DNA from: Anticarsia gemmatalis
Taxonomy: Eukaryota > Arthropoda > Insecta > Lepidoptera > Erebidae
DNA: 64,000 nt
Assembly: GCF_050436995.1 (NCBI RefSeq)
Contig: NC_134747.1
Span: forward strand, 10,299,501-10,363,500
Direction of reading: 5' to 3'
The notes below the pieces were generated by a model. The model was not told the DNA's origin and made no database searches. It saw only the letters and a list, made by a program, of their open reading frames with translations. Below, in pieces: positions 14,269 to 27,800 of the stretch (positions within the stretch are counted from its first letter, which is position 1; each line of letters opens with the position of its first letter). Both the position numbers and the translations under genes were made by a program.

Positions 14269-16623
14269 GATATGAAGTTTTAGCTGAATATGCAGGATTT
14301 TTCCACAAATCACATCAGGTCATATGGACGTGACTTGTATACGTTTGATGTGAAATAACATATTGTTAAAATGAGTGCTCATTTGCATTATGAAACAACA
14401 GTACGAGATTTGAAATTTTTAATCTCAAGTGATGAGTTATTCAGCGATAGAGCTCAGTGTTCTCTCAAACATCACCGGAGCACAGAGAGAATGCTAATTA
14501 CGAACAATTTTGTTTAGCCGCGCCGCCGCGCCGCCGGATCTGTCAACCCATTGGAAGACTCCAATCTCATTAACGTTATCTTTTAAATGTACTTATCTCA
14601 AATAAAACCTATTTTCACAATATTCTTTATTTTCTAATTACTTGTGTTGGAATTGTGTGAAACCAGAACACATAGTTACCGGTTAGGTTTTAGGAACAAA
14701 TTCGTAAACATAAAAGTATAGTGACCACCCGAACCGCAGCGCCAGCGACGATAACTAACATTTAAAAACTAGTACCGGGCTATTTTTCTATACTCAAAAT
14801 GAGCAACAATACAATAAAGAATTGTAACCTAACTAGGTACGTAAACAACAGTGTTTCGTTTATATAATATTCTTGCAATTAACAACATCACTGACTTGAT
14901 ATGAATAAAAGAATTACTATTCTCTTTGGTGTTCTCTGCGCCTTAATGTGATTCCACTCCGAGGATAAGCAAATTACCGTTCCATAATTAGCTAGGTACC
15001 CACGTTAATAAATTAGCCTTTGTTTATGCTACCAGGAAACAAGCTAAACAGATAAGGCACGCTTTAATCTTAATTGGTTTTACATTCTTAGAATTAAAGA
15101 AAAATAATAAATTCCGTCTTCTAAAATTCCCTAAAGCGAACTAAAATATAATACTTGGTATACCAGGACTCAAATTTCACATTGAACAGAACTCAATTCG
15201 ATGCCAATTTGTGTCAATATTGCTTACACCTACGCTACCTTACATTCGCTTCTTTCAACGTTCATTTACCAGTATCATCTTGAAATGTTATCAAAACAAA
15301 CGTTAATGGGTATTATTGTTATAAACACTCGTATTTATAAACAAGTACCCTTAAGCGCACTCGTTGAAGCAATTAGTATGTGTAGCGCAAAATCGGCTCT
15401 TTTCCGTGGAAATGAAAGTGTAGAGGGTATCAGCTGCAGACGTTTTTCAGTGTAAACTGTGTCGACCGAGCCAAATGGGTCGCTTTACTACCTATTCGTA
15501 GGCAGCTGGCGTGAGCTGCCGTTTTGTAAACCATTACAAGATTACATATAGGTCAAGTCTTACTATTCACGAGTAACCCTCGTACCTATCCTCTTGTGCA
15601 AGCCGTGATATTCTCTTAGAAACCTTTTCTATTTCTATATCATTTTAATAAAAGTCTTGAGCATAGTTTTCTTTTTTATAAAATGATCAGGGAGGGGCGT
15701 TTTAAAAATAAATATCACACCAACATTTTCTTGCTTTAAACGTACTTAATGAGGTTTTACTTCCTACTATCCTGTGTGCACTCAAACGGTTAAAAGTAAG
15801 GTAACGTATGTAGTTCTCTGAAAATTTGATTGTATAGTTAAAAGTACTAATTAGAAAGTTTTAATTTGTACCTAATGTTTAAAGCAATGCTTCCTACAAA
15901 GGCTCTTTAACGGGATGATAATTTAATTGTTACGACAATTTTGTTACTCTCACAGAAAGAGAAAGTACTTTTTGTAACCCTTTCAGTTATTCAACTTTTA
16001 CATTAAGCAAACCTAAAACAGCTGACCTCTTATTTCTCCGTCGTCTCTAAATCAGGGGAAAGTAAAAAATAATGTAGACATTAGGCGGTTTTCGGTCGAC
16101 GCCGAAAATTATACAGCACTCAGACGGACTGAAATAAACGGAGGCTTAATTAAGGGCGGCCAAGTAAAATTTATACCTACCTAACTATTCCGGACTTAGG
16201 CTTCGGTCAAACTCCGCAATCAAAAAATTCGAAGGTCGCCGTCAATTTCAGATGGCTAATTTACATTCGATCGAACCTCTTATTCAGGCGTTTTTTCTTA
16301 CTTTTATTTAGATCAAAATTAACTTGAATATTCTTGTACTTTGCCTTTGTCGAATGTCGATGATAAATCAAGTTTTAAAACAGTAGTTAAAATGATAATT
16401 AACGTCATCTTGCCCAGTTAACAGAGTAATTATTTTATTCTCGTAATTACCTAAACTATTTTCCTAAAATCCTTTATAATGTAAACTAATAAATGAAACA
16501 CGTTCCGGATATTTTCGAATATACATGTAATTAATTACATTTTAAAACGTAAATACCACTGTGAATAAAATAAATAATAGTAAACCACCAATATTCAGAA
16601 GAAGAAAAAAACTTCAAAACAAA

Positions 16624-17501
16624 TTATAGTACTTTAGTGCCATTATCTGCATTTTTAAGAGAGTAGTCTTTTAGAACGACTATTCTTCCTTTACCGGTAC
16701 TTTCATTTTGGGGTAATATGTCACTGGTATTGAAATAAACGTCAGTAGTACTTTTTGTTGTCGATGTAGAAGTCTTTATCGGTACCATTATGTCTTCGTA
16801 GTCATCAGGTTCGGTCTTTCCAACCGTGGCATGCCATGGTCGCGTTGAAGGATGTTCTGTCCTGGAAAACAACATTTATTTATAAATAGAAAAGGACAAA
16901 TTGAGCGTAATTTTCTTAAAATGCTGTGATATCAAACGAAAAGAAAGCTCATGTTAAAATCCAAAACTGGATGTTTTTATAACCAAATAATGTTTTCTTG
17001 GTGAAATAATGTCTCTTACCCGTTAAAATGACATATTCTATCTATCATTAGCGCATAAAATGTGCTGTCGACAGGGCCAGTGTCTTCAACACGATTGCTT
17101 AACACTTTTTCAAAGGCCCAGCCTAGCTGCGCGCCGCAGCTCGGGCAGGTGCAAATATGCCAAAGGTAGCCTGGGAACCAAGAACGACCTCCGTACGAAC
17201 GTTCCCCCTCAATACAATTAGCTTTTCTTGAAGTAACGACTTGAAACAGTTGTTGTAATGGATTGATCAGCGTCTGTACCGTGACTCTCTTTCCAAACAT
17301 ATCCTTATATTCGTACATCGTAGCTGCGGGACTGAGGTATTCAGAAATGAAGGCGTTGTGTGAAATGGCCGCGCCACATGTGGAACACCACAAGGTATTT
17401 GAACCATGATCTTTACTCCCTACGTTCCGTTCAGCAGAAGCAAGCAAATTCCGCGACATATACGAAAGTAGAAATAATTGGAAAACATATGAACCGCCCA
17501 T
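16624..17501 (-). CDS. Secreted CULT-domain (cereblon-like) protein
   Basis: Two exons, 17020-17501 and 16624-16861, spliced in frame (donor GTAAGA, acceptor TTCCAG), give 239 residues. The first 24 or so residues have a hydrophobic core (VFQLFLLSY) and an ASA-like cleavage region, so I infer a signal peptide. Residues 36-155 match the CULT fold of the cereblon C-terminus: a CxxC zinc pair at C39/C42, a second at C119/C122, and the ligand-cage tryptophans W108, W114 and W128 in the SWFPGY-x-W...GW pattern. Cereblon's LON and DDB1-binding parts are absent, so it is not an E3 substrate receptor. Secreted CULT proteins are a known animal group of unknown function. The tail after residue 160 is Ser/Thr-rich with NxT/S glycosylation sequons, which fits secretion. 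The neighbours say nothing about its job. Confidence 0.85.
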
Positions 17502-18602
17502 TTGGAATAATTTTTTGGTTACTTAAAGTCACCTTTCACCCAAATAGTTCAGCTTATGATTATAAAATACCAAAGTAGCCACTAACGGTTTGATTGCTCA
17601 ACAGTAAACTTACAATAAAAATGAATTAATTACTCGATTCCCAAACACAATGTTTTAATTATTCCGAACGCGGTTTCTTAATTACATTTATAAAGAGTGG
17701 TATTTTACGATCCTTTGAAATCTGAAATTAAATCTACTAAGTCATTTGAATTACATTTCATTTTTCATTTTATTGCCGTCTGTACGTTTGTATTTCCATG
17801 TTTATTTATATAACGAATACTACAAATCGTTACTTACGAATAATATCTATATTTATTATATGCATTAGATGGCGATAACATAACATTACTTTTAATGAAG
17901 AAAATGAACTAAAGTAACGTAAACTTTACTATATTTTCTTCACATTACCCGTTCCATGTGGGTTCTACCTTAAGAAAATTGTTTACATTTTAAGCTGTCG
18001 TTTCTTATTAAATACGTATTAATGTAACATGTTACACTAACATATAAACATACAAAGTTACGCTAACATATAAACACCTACAAGAGTATATCTAGTACAA
18101 CACTATACATAAACATCTTAAGGCAATGAGACGGGTGTTTTTCATCTATTCATTCTACCAACAGCCATTTAAAATGTAACACAAATTACTCTATTCCGTA
18201 CCTTAAAATACATTAGCTGAATGAAACGCGACGTAGAAGGCAACTTTGGTTACAACATTTTACGTAATTAGAAGATTAGCTACTAAAACACAAACATAAC
18301 TAAATTACTTACTGAATTAATTATTCATAATACTCCTTGAGGATAAATACTTCAATTATTTTGGTATAGAGTATCTACTACTTTTATTTATATTAATTGG
18401 GTATATATTATAAAGATTTTGTTATAAGATATAGACAGTACTAGTAACATATCGCATTGCAACTACAACAATTATTTTCGAATGTAAATTAAATTGTGGG
18501 TATAAATCTAAGAAGCATTCACAGACTGTCTCATGAATATCGTCCATAATTTACCTACTAGTATCTTGTTGGTTAAAAATTCTAGCGTGATCTTTTGTTT
18601 TA
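17502..18602. other. Intergenic, nothing recognised
   Basis: AT-rich sequence upstream of the CULT gene. No exon, repeat or RNA gene was recognised. The promoter of the CULT gene should lie in its left part, but no clear TATA box was identified. Confidence 0.5.
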
Positions 18603-19564
18603 TCATCACTACATAGTATAAAACAAAGTCGCCCATTTTGTCTGTAGTCCCTTCGTATGCATAAAACTTTAAAACTACGCAACGGATTTTGATGCGGTTT
18701 TCAATAATAGAAAGAGTATTTTCTCCGACAGGTTTTTATATATAATTGAAATACATTGAAACTATATTAGCTGAGTTATAGCGATTTATGTCCAAGAAGT
18801 CAGAAAAAAAATCTAATTGAAGATTGCATTTGTGCGTGCGCCGCTTATACCGTTGGATACAAGTAAGAACAATGTATAGCAAAAACATTGGTCTTTATTA
18901 GTTCTACAAAAAAGTCCGCGATGACATATATCCAGCTTTTTTATTTAAGTCACAAAAACTACTTTTCTGTATTAAAAAAACATTTAATTCGTTGGGTGAT
19001 GTTTAACTGGTGATATAACCAATAATACATATATCCTTATCAAAATAAGTAAGTTCATCATCACGAGCATTTAATTTAGATTATTTTTGCAGTTTACAGT
19101 GTGTTATTTAGACATATAGTTTAGGAGATATCACGATATTAGTATTGCGGCACGGTACGGGCCGGCCGCGGCGGCGGGGGCAGCGTCCCTATAAATAGCG
19201 CGTCGGCGGCAGCGGCTCCCCATTAGCACTTTGAAATTGGAAGCGATCAAAAAAAAAAACAAAAAATATAAAAAAACGGTACATAAAAAATAAATAATAT
19301 TAAAAAGTAGGTACTACGACTTTGATCTATACATATAAGACAAAAAAATTCTGTACATTACTTTAATATTTTTTCCAAAAACTGATAGGGGGGGCGATCA
19401 AAGAAGAGTCACAGAAACCAAAAAACATTTTAATATTTTAAACGCGGTTAAGGGAAAGAGAAGTTATTGTGAATTGAAAATTAGTATCCAATATGTGTTG
19501 GTGCGTTGACTGTATTTGTCGAAGTAGCGGGATACACGCAAACGAAGTTGCGCGGGTCAGCTAG
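18603..19564 (+). mobile_element. Non-autonomous Helitron, 962 bp
   Basis: It starts with TCATCACTACATAG after an A and ends with CAGCTAG before a T, as expected for Helitron insertion between A and T. About 10 bases before the CTAG end is the 3' hairpin (CGCAAAC-GAA-GTTGCG). Both ends agree with a Helitron family I know from Lepidoptera. No Rep/helicase frame is present, so it needs trans-acting enzyme. Positions 19,147-19,230 are strikingly GC-rich and hold TATAAATA at 19,190, which looks like a captured promoter or an unusual internal block. Confidence 0.8.
19190..19225 (+). promoter_or_regulatory. TATA-box core-promoter-like block inside Helitron
   Basis: TATAAATA (19,190-19,197) is flanked by GC-rich sequence, and a CATTAG initiator-like word begins at 19,221, about 31 bp downstream of the TATA start. 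That spacing is normal for a Pol II TATA promoter. No reading frame follows inside the element, so activity is uncertain. Confidence 0.35.
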
Positions 19565-22500
19565 TTATGTATATTCTTAATAATGCTACCAACAATCAAC
19601 TTATTATTATACGCGTATATAGCTCATAAAGAACAGACGGACGAATGTTTCGTCGGAAAACAAAACAAAACAAACTTAAATGAATTAAAATGAAAGTATA
19701 TTTTGCGCAAATAAATAAAAATAGCGTCCGTTTATTTTGGTCGGCGCACCCCTCCCTGCGCAAATATATTGCCACTCAGGACCACTCGTGTTCGAGTACT
19801 GTACTCAAATTGAGCTTCCTTCAACTTACTGCATGAAAAGATTTACTTACGAAGTGAAAACTCCCTTTTATTAACAAATAACGGAAATTATTTTCCTCGC
19901 CCCGTTTCCAGCATTTGGATTGTTTAATAACATAGTCTAAATAGGACAAACTCTTGTCATTTTGATATCATAGCAAAGCTGCTGTAACCTCCAACACCCT
20001 TATCAAAAATACAAACAAACAAAACAATGTTTTCTTGTAATTCTATTCTATCCAAAACTATAGTAAACACAGATTTCTCAATATGATATCATCGATTTAA
20101 AATCAGATAAGTAAGAATATAATCTAAACATCAATAACTGTTTATGATTTGCGTATAGTCACACTAAAGTAATTTATTATAGACCATACATGGTTCGACA
20201 ATGCCGTAGAAGCTCTACGATATTGTCTACGGCGTAGACAGTAACTGTCAGTGAAGTGAACGCGAAATTGCTCCATACACAAAATTGACGGCGTCACAGG
20301 TTACGAAGTAAGTTTAAGTTATAAGTAAACTTGTTTTTTATTACTGTACTCGATTTCTCAACTATTATTTAGGTAGTAAATCTTATTAACGGAACGCCAT
20401 CAATAAGACATCTACGCGTCACCGTGCTACGAGGTTCTGGGACTAATATAATGACTGGATAGATTTCTTTCCAACCTTTACGGTAACCTATTCAGTACAT
20501 GGTAATGGGTCTGCCATTAACGAAGGAATATCAAACATGTATTTAATAAACCTTTGCTTTCACAATAGTTGAGAACAGGCATCCCTTTGTAGTACAAAAT
20601 GCATCTTATTAAAATGGCCGCTCTTTGAAATAAGCTATTTTTACTTTATTCCCTTTCAGAATACGTCTCAGTGTATTTCAGTACAATTTACTTATAGTTA
20701 GGTATTTTTCCGGCGCCGCCGCCAGCACCTACAGTCACGTGGCGAAACAAGTTGAAACTCAACGAAGCGTTTTTCCTAGATTTGCAAGCAGCTAACGCTG
20801 AGAAAACAGTCTGCTTTCTATGAAAATAAAACATTAGGTTCTGCAGAAAACGGAACTGTTTTCTTTTCCAGATGGACATTAAATTTCATTTGAAATGTAA
20901 TTTAAATCAGTAATGTAGTCAACTATTTCTATGTACAAAACCCGGCTGATATTGTTGTTTGTATCCGTGTATGTTTTTATGTCAAAACAATTGAACCGAT
21001 TTAGATACATTTTGGCAGGTTTATAGACGACATCTCTGAAAAAAGATGGAAAACCTGATACATCTGTACATAGTAGTATGAAAATATGAATGTTAGCGAT
21101 AACTGGCGTACGACAAAAAGCAAGTATCAACTACACACATTTTTCTGTTTGCAGTCTGTTGTTAACTAATGCACGGTCAGCCGCCACAACATCAAGCAAT
21201 CTGCATCAATACCTACATCATGTTATTACACATTCTCGCAGGATTAGCTGCGAATACCAATTACCTCAGCCAATCACTAAAAGCGATGATTAGACAGTAA
21301 TTTCATATATTATGTGAACACGACACTCACTGTGTATACCTACAGTCTACAAGTTATCTGTCACTAGTTTCAAGTTACAGAAGCCTTGTACCGAGTATAC
21401 ATAATATATGATACTCTACACCGTTTCCTGAACAGCATATGATTATGATCGCTTACATACGTATGCCATGGTTTATCGTAATTATATTATGTATGTACCT
21501 AGCTGATTGCCTATAACAACGAAACAAGTTGACAGTTCATCAGTCCGGTCGAGAAATGGATGAATTTTAAATAACCTTTAATATAATAAAATATATCAAA
21601 GGTGTATTGAATCATACAAATTGTCATTTCGTCGAAAACAGGCTGACCATTTCCAAGAATTCCGTGAAAGGCTCTTAAAAGTGGAACTTGATTTATTATT
21701 CGCAAGAAATATTAAAATAACTCAAAGCTAACCTGGTCGCTTCATAAATAATGAAATGTTATTGAAGGCAAAGGATGAATATTTTGTGGAGACCAGATAC
21801 ATGATAATGATTTCTTGAAAACGACCCGAGATATTTGCCTGAGGTTGAAGCTCCCAAAACATTAACATAAATGTAGTAAAATATCATATCTATCTCTATG
21901 TTAAAGCTGTAAATGATTGCCCTGTTATAATAATTTAGGTTGCTATGTTAACCGCACTTACTAGGAGGAACAGTATAATACTCTCTTCACATAATATCGG
22001 CAGGCACTCTCCACGCAGACACTTCGCCGTTTCTTAGGAAAATGTACAGCCAAAGAGGGTTGTGAACTAAGAGATTCATTGCCTAAAAGCTCCTCCTTTA
22101 AAATATCTAGCACAGTCTCCAACAGTGATATAGCACGTACGAAACTCGAAGACCTCGCGCCCATTATACTAAATTACCGGAATCCTTCAAAGTTTCTGCG
22201 GGTAATCTAACGGCTAAACTCGAAAAAAAAGGAATTATTAATAATATAAAATTTCATTTGTGCCCACTGTGATTTTAAAATTCAGTCGGCGTTTGCGCCA
22301 TGAAAATAAAATCAACCGTGAACTTTACATTCAGGAGAGCCCCAAATTTACATTTTTACGTAGATAGGACTCTTTATTTTAACTTGGTGAAAAATAATGC
22401 AAATCACCTTTTAGGAAATCTCTGTGGCACAACAGCGGACGAATTCTCTTGGTATTGTGCGCTTATGTAAATACTTGCTATAGATGCTTCATTATGTTCC

Positions 22501-24534
22501 AAGGAGACCTCCCGGTAAGCAAAATTTCCACATGCATATTTAAGCTTTTCATGATAAAAACTGCCGTCAGTTTTGAATTATCACGGATGGTGTTGCACAA
22601 AACTTAGTGCTCTTGGAATCATTAGGTACGATAGATACTGAGTGAAAGACGTGAATGGCGAAGAAGAAATTTACGCAGTCAGTAGCAACAGTAAATTCAC
22701 CTACATAATATAAAATGGACAATGGTAACGTGGTAAAGATAAAACAACTACAAAATATGCCTCATAAAATCAGTGTCAAATAGTTCACCAACGCATACAG
22801 TTTACAGTGGATAAATAATCCAAATATCTGACTAGCACTATACAAGAAGTCAGTCTCTAAGGGTATGGGACCACCAGCGCGCGTGAAAAATTCAGTTCGG
22901 TCGGCAGGAATGTTTTATTTAAGGCAGTGCGCAGTGCGGCCCGCTCAAATATTTAGTAACGACCATTGAGACGAAGCGTTACCTTTCCCTGTACGACACG
23001 GACTATTTGACACCGTTCTACCTAGGTGACATTTCTTACAAAACAAACCGGTTACCCTTGTAATAGGAGGGTATTAACTTAGATAGTGTGTCTTGCCTTA
23101 TTTATTAAACGGTAAAGATTTATACTAAGTTGTAATAAAGCAGAATTACATAAGTGTTATGCACCTAGTTATGTACCAACAAACAAACAAATGAATTTTA
23201 AAAGACTTTAGTTGAGCAAGTTTCCATTCAATTAATCTAATGAACAATAACGAGAATTTGATAACATCGACCCATTTACGTCTGACTTAAGTATTAGCAG
23301 CCGTTATTAGGTCAATGAGCATTATCAGGAAACATCTATTTCTGTCCTATTAGTTACCAACTCGAATATCATCAACATGCGATTAATTGCTTACTAATTC
23401 GACTAGAAACTGCCGTATGCCGTATTATGGTAATATTGCTAATTCTCCAAAACTAATGATATTGGGAATATGCGAAAGTTTTTGATGAGGAATAGATGTT
23501 TGAAATAACAAACAGTGTTAATTCAAAGTACCTATTCTTAGTAGCCTAAAGTTTTTAGAAGTGTTCGAAAAGTGTAGAGCCTTTTTCACATAACATTGAT
23601 AATGACCTATTAGATAGTGTCAAGAAATTTATGAAACCAGCTTTGAAAATTGCACTTTATAATCAGACTGATATTTATTTGAAAGTAGTAAAACCGGGCT
23701 TAGTTCTTTGTTTTTAGTTTTTCGCATGTTTCCCTTGCATAAATAAGTATCAATAACCCGAGTAATTCTCTCTTGAAAATTGCTTATTCACTTTAATCAC
23801 GTTAAAATTCCGTTCTTTATAGCTCAATTACTGTTCAACACACGGCTACTTTACTACCCTTCGTATCGATATGTTACGTATTTTCTTTTAAAGTCAATAA
23901 ATAACTGCAAGGTTGTTTTATGTTCGCTTATAAAGGGTATAAACCGAATGATAGCCAAATGCGGTACTTTGTGGTTTCCATCTGACTTTTACGACGTGTG
24001 TCTGTATAAAATGCCAATAGCATCCACAAACATCATTATATATTTATGAGAGATATTTCAACAGTTTTATGTGTAAAATTCATAAAGAATATTTTATCTC
24101 TTTGTCACATGACTACAAACACTAAAGCTAACTTTAATGGCAAATGAATTAAATTTTAAATTCAGATTTCAGCGCAAACGATTTTCATCAATTTTCAATA
24201 TCGTTTAGCGTCTTCTTCTTTCTTAGATAATTTTAACGTGATTATAGTCGCATTTCTTACACCCCGCTTATTTACTTAGCCCACAATTGAATTGTATACA
24301 CATGGACAGGCTCTGCACATCGCAGGTATTCCTATCAACCGTACCGTAGGAATGTATCCAGAGCAAACCAAAGTCCACTTCGTGTCATACGTGCGTCACG
24401 TCGTTCGCGGGCCTTTCGACACGTAGGTTCACGTTATATGTCACTAGACTATGTCCGCGACTTTGTCTGCTTCGTCGAGGATAATAGTCTTGTACCATTG
24501 TGGCTATCCAAATTATAAATTGTCTAATAAACAG
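19565..24534. other. Gene-poor stretch
   Basis: No supported gene. Contents include a nested hairpin at 20,203-20,233 made of GTAGA/TCTAC words. A 67-codon minus-strand frame at 21,961-22,164 has an amphipathic-looking start and a basic KKRR segment, but I found no family, donor site or partner exon for it. The remainder is AT-rich. Confidence 0.5.
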
Positions 24535-24893
24535 TGATTACAAACTGTCTGGGTAGTGTATGCGATTTTCGCGCAAGGGTGTCGGGTTTGCATCAGGCCA
24601 AAAAGCTGTTTCTGTTTTTTTCTTGATTTTGTCAGTGATTGCCCAGAGTTAGAAAGTTAAGAGAGAGAAAGTTGATGTGGTAGACCTCCATACCTTGGAA
24701 AGCGCGTAAACCCGTCGGTTCTGCACCTGATCTTTCACTAGCCGTGTCGGTTATCGGACACACCGCTGCACCGGGCTATGATAGTGATTCAATAGAAAGT
24801 GCACCTGTGCATACACTTGGCCGCTATAAACAAAGTCCAGCACGGTTAGCTGGTTTCAATGAAAGCCGTAGCCGAATAACGGCTAGGAGGATA
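24535..24893 (+). mobile_element. SINE/LINE-type retroelement remnant
   Basis: The left part has a degenerate tRNA B-box-like segment (GTGTCGGGTTTGCATCAGG at about 24,581). The right part, from about 24,680 (TGGAAAGCGCGTAAACCCGT) to the CGGCTAGGAGGATAT end near 24,893, I recognise as a dispersed lepidopteran retroelement tail. A tRNA-like head joined to a LINE-like tail is the usual SINE structure. Several differences from my memory of the family suggest an old copy. No target-site duplication was identified. Confidence 0.55.
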
Positions 24894-27800
24894 TTTGTTT
24901 TTATATTGTCTAGGGGCTACATTTCTGAAAACATAATCAATAGCTGAGTTCATATCAAGACAAAACTTATTTCGTATTATAAATAGGAGACACTTTAACA
25001 CAATAAATTGGCATGTATTGATTTTATGCTAAATAGTATCGTACCTACTATTATCTTACGTCGTTTACTCAAACCGTAGTAAACATTTTTGAAGTAAAAT
25101 CATGGATGTATGAAACATTTCTCAATCCTGCTGCCTACGGTTATCTGACAGTCCGCTTATAGCATAACGAAATTATCATTCGTACGCTTGGATTTCCCTC
25201 AGGGTTTTGGCAGTGGCGTCATATAAAGTACATCCACGTGCCTCTACTTCGCTAGTTTCATTAGGCTATGCCATTTACCGTAACAAAACTACACAAAACG
25301 AACTCTGGATGAATAGTCTCTGGTCGAATACATTTTCAATCAAAAAGAGAATCAAGGGCTGCTTTGGTAGGTACATAAAAACTTGGTTATTTGATAAAAA
25401 AATATTGACTTTTTACACAGGTCCGAAGTAAAACTGCGTCAAAGGAGATGCAAAAACTCACTCACGGGCCAAATGTCGTTAGCCTAATATGATTTCAGCG
25501 TCACCGAAAATTTCATTAGCAATTAGATGAGAGAGTAAAAAGTGCGCTGCGAGCATGGCCGAGCATGGCCGAGCGTGGCCGAACGACAACGAAGCGGAGC
25601 GGATGCTTAAACCCAATCATGCGCGTTATTGGGCGCCGACCTGTCTCTAACGTATGTCCTCAACACCTACATGAGGTAAGAGGCTGTTTGCAAGGTTTTT
25701 ATCACCACCAGATTATTTGTTTGCTTAGAAAAATAATTATTTTTAAGCTTTTAATAAATAAATTCATTAAATAAAATATTTTCCGGTTAAGTTACTTGCA
25801 ACTAGGTATTGATCGAACAAAAGAATGTATCTAGCAGTCACTTAGTTAACGAATGTGGTACGTTCGTATATAGCCATTCATCCTAAAACACATTTCTCAA
25901 ACTATCATAATTCCAAAACAACTTTGTTGAACAAAAACTGTGAGACCGTCAGAATCCCGCCGGGACTGTCTCTATATTTGGAAGGAAAGTTCGTGCTTAT
26001 GTTAATTAATGACAAAAGACCTCCACCGCAATCCCTGCTCCAAACATTATGCGTACAAATTATCCACATAAGGGATAATCTGAGGGCAAGCCAACCTCGA
26101 AGAAACTCGATACAGGAAAACCGTCTCCTTCAGATCAGAGTGCTGCTTTAGTATTCGTCTACACAACAATGGAAATCGAAAATCTGCTACATTCAAATGT
26201 TGTAAATAATCGTTGTAGGACTTGTTCAAGTATTAGAGTGCCTTCGGTACCTACTCTTATAGGTACAGGAATAAGAAGGTCAACCTGTACCTACTTTTCA
26301 GCAAACTCATATTTCGAGGTGCAATTTTATTAACAATTTGTCCGGCATAGCGACGGAATGTGCAATGAAAAATGCATCCAGTATCGTACCATACGGTCGG
26401 TTTGATTAAATAACATCGTGCCCGGTGCATATCGGCTGATGACCGGCTGCTCGGTATTACATTTTACGAAGCTCGCTGCTGCGCCGGGAAATTCAGCCCT
26501 AAACGTTCCGGTCACTAATTGTGTAACTAAACAACGCTCGCTCTTCGGATACAATTCAGATTTCACTTCATGAATATTGAATAAAATTAACGACGAGAAT
26601 AATAGGCGGCCTTTATTATCTAACAACATAAACAAGTCACGAGCTAGATACCTACCGAAGTGTTTCGGTCTGTAAATACATTGAAAATTATCTGATTATT
26701 TTGACCCTTTTCTCTACACTGTGTTGAAGTTTAACGAAAATGTCCTAGTAACATTTCACAATATTGTTATTTAGAGCGGCTCTAGCTACACGTACGAGAC
26801 CGTTCCAATAAGCTTTGCTGTGGCGAGGCACACGGCACATTCACACCTGCCGTGCTTGCCCGCAGGCTTAATACAGATTCGTCCATGATACTAGTTTATT
26901 AGCAAATTGATCTTGGATCTCCTTGACGTCGTCGTCCCGGTAGGAGACTTGCAAACAATGTGCTATGTTCGGAACCATTACCTAAATTCCCTCAGATGTA
27001 TGTCAATAAGTTAGTTACATAACCAGCCGAAATAAACTTATGAAGAATCGTTTTAATTCGTTAAAAACCGAAAGTTTGTAACAGAGACATAATTTACCTT
27101 TAACCGACTTATTTGTTATGTAATTTTCAGAAAGTCAAAGATTAACAACGCATTAAAACGGGTCAAGTTTGCACGAGCTGCTCGCATTATTGGCTTGAGT
27201 TTCAACTAAAAGTATCACAAAGCAGCTTACGAGGTCGCAACCCGTACAACTTTTACCTTTAAAAGAATAAACAAAATCACATAGCAAACCCAACTTTTCC
27301 TCTGAAACTTCCTAAATGTGTAAAGTTCAATACTGGCTGTCAAACAAACTGGAATTTTCAGTGTTCCACAGGAACAACACCACAATAACACTAAATTAAA
27401 ATAGATAGTAAGTACATGAACCGGAATACTGAAACCACTTCGCCGGCAACATAATAACTATTGCAGTTTTCTAGTTACTACTCGTTTTACTGTCTCCAAC
27501 AAAATGAGAGATACTTATCTGTTTTTCGATGTTGTCGCTATACGTCAACAGAATATCTTCCGTGAAAAATCAACATATTATTTACTTCAGACACATGATA
27601 CAAAACTGCTAACAACCCCGGTTGCCACAAAATATAAAACAAACTAACCGTTCGTTAGTTTACGTTCCAAACACGAAATAACAAAATAACGACTGAACCG
27701 AATATAACCTTTATTTAGAAAACAAACAATAGATAGGCGTAAACTGGAAATTTTGCTTCTAGTACTTAGCTTTTACCTGTAATTGTAAGTAGGTACATTC

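Larger units (their letters stand above)
9601..16623. other. Gene-poor stretch with candidate regulatory patches
   Basis: No supported gene. Several islands are less AT-rich than their surroundings: 9,830-9,990 (with an Exd/Hox-type TGATTGATGG at 9,873-9,882), 10,320-10,450 (cluster of TCF-like words), 12,240-12,330 (degenerate short GC-rich repeats), 13,300-13,560 and 14,510-14,545. A composite Hth-Exd/Hox-Hth site lies at 14,241-14,268. Reading frames here are short and lack recognisable domains. Confidence 0.5.

Noticed and set aside
20203..20233. Nested hairpin of GTAGA/TCTAC words
   Set aside because: Stems are only 6-8 bp and alternative pairings compete. It is not enough for an RNA gene or element call.
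21961..22164. 67-codon minus-strand frame starting MGARSSSFVR
   Set aside because: It has a plausible helical start and basic segment, but no family, no signal peptide, no clear donor and no partner exon. It is left unassigned.
26330..26635. 101-codon minus-strand frame
   Set aside because: No domain or coding pattern. The patch looks more like noncoding sequence of raised G+C.
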